Assembly: GCA_002308275.1 (NCBI GenBank)
Contig: DBWF01000003.1
Coordinates: forward strand, 9,867-16,043
DNA from: Caryophanales bacterium UBA1245
GTDB taxonomy: Bacteria > Bacillota_I > Bacilli_A > ML615J-28 > CAG-313
Length of the DNA: 6,177 bases
Direction of reading: 5' to 3'
The notes beneath the pieces were generated by a model, which saw nothing but the letters and a program-made list of their open reading frames with translations, searched no databases and was not told the DNA's origin. Positions within the stretch are counted from its first letter, which is position 1. Every line of letters begins with the position of its first letter. A program made the position numbers and the translations under genes. Positions 5,996-6,177 of this stretch are shown here, in pieces.

Positions 5996-6177
5996 ATGTA
6001 TAAACAAATATTTAATCTAATTAAGAAGTATCAAACAATAATTATCCACAGACATGAAAAACCAGATGGTGATGCTCTAGGATCGCAATTAGGGCTTAAA
6101 ACAAGCATAATTTCGACGTTTCCAGAAAAGAACGTATTCGTAGTGGGTGACATGGTAGACTATCTCAAATTTATGGG
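5996..6177 (+). CDS. nrnA: DHH-family phosphoesterase NrnA (nanoRNase / pAp phosphatase), 3' truncated by the window
   Basis: Sixty codons are visible before the window ends. NrnA-type enzymes are cytoplasmic Mn2+-dependent DHH/DHHA1 phosphoesterases that degrade 2- to 5-nt RNA or DNA oligonucleotides to mononucleotides and hydrolyse 3'-phosphoadenosine 5'-phosphate. The first DHH metal motif is clear: TIIIHRHEKPDGDALGSQLG at residues 14-33, with His20, Asp24 and Asp26 as expected metal ligands. It is followed by FPEKNVFVVGD, which resembles the same region of Bacillus YtqI/NrnA. The DHH motif itself and the DHHA1 domain lie beyond the window. It has its own promoter after a terminator, so it is not part of the lipoprotein operon, although end-degradation of short oligonucleotides would suit a cell that imports nuclease products. 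An MgpA-like or other DHH paralogue remains possible. Confidence 0.85.
   Translation, partial: MYKQIFNLIKKYQTIIIHRHEKPDGDALGSQLGLKTSIISTFPEKNVFVVGDMVDYLKFM

Overview
The window is AT-rich Gram-positive-type DNA, roughly one third G+C by eye. It carries strong Shine-Dalgarno sites, lipoproteins with MKKR-type signal peptides and Cys at residue 21, a sigma-A-like promoter and an intrinsic terminator. Tryptophan is written TGG throughout and all three visible stops are TAA, so nothing requires the Mycoplasma code. A low-G+C Bacilli lineage, or an uncultured relative of the Mollicutes that keeps the standard code (Acholeplasma/RF39/Izemoplasma-like), fits best. This placement is an inference; no marker gene is present.

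Layout, all on the + strand. (1) Positions 1-366 hold the C-terminal part of an extracellular solute-binding protein of an ABC importer. (2) Positions 408-2114 hold a lipoprotein with a staphylococcal-nuclease (thermonuclease) domain followed by OB-fold-like regions. (3) Positions 2135-5890 hold a 1251-residue modular lipoprotein with an Ig-like domain, two pairs of OB-like domains, a possible beta-trefoil and three beta-sandwich-like modules separated by Pro/acidic linkers. It has no recognisable catalytic domain. Gaps of 41 and 20 nt without a terminator, and a strong hairpin terminator at 5903-5935, suggest these three form the end of one transcription unit. (4) A separate promoter at 5944-5972 drives the start of an NrnA-type DHH phosphoesterase (nanoRNase/pAp phosphatase), which runs off the window at 6177.

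Working model (inference): the operon puts a membrane-anchored nuclease and a very large OB-rich binding lipoprotein on the cell surface beside an ABC importer, so polymers, most plausibly nucleic acids, are captured, cut and imported. NrnA could finish short oligonucleotides inside the cell, but it is a common housekeeping gene with its own promoter and may be only a neighbour. The least described element is the 1251-residue lipoprotein. The longest non-coding stretch is 105 nt (5891-5995), and it is occupied by the terminator and promoter. I see no RNA genes, mobile elements or CRISPR.
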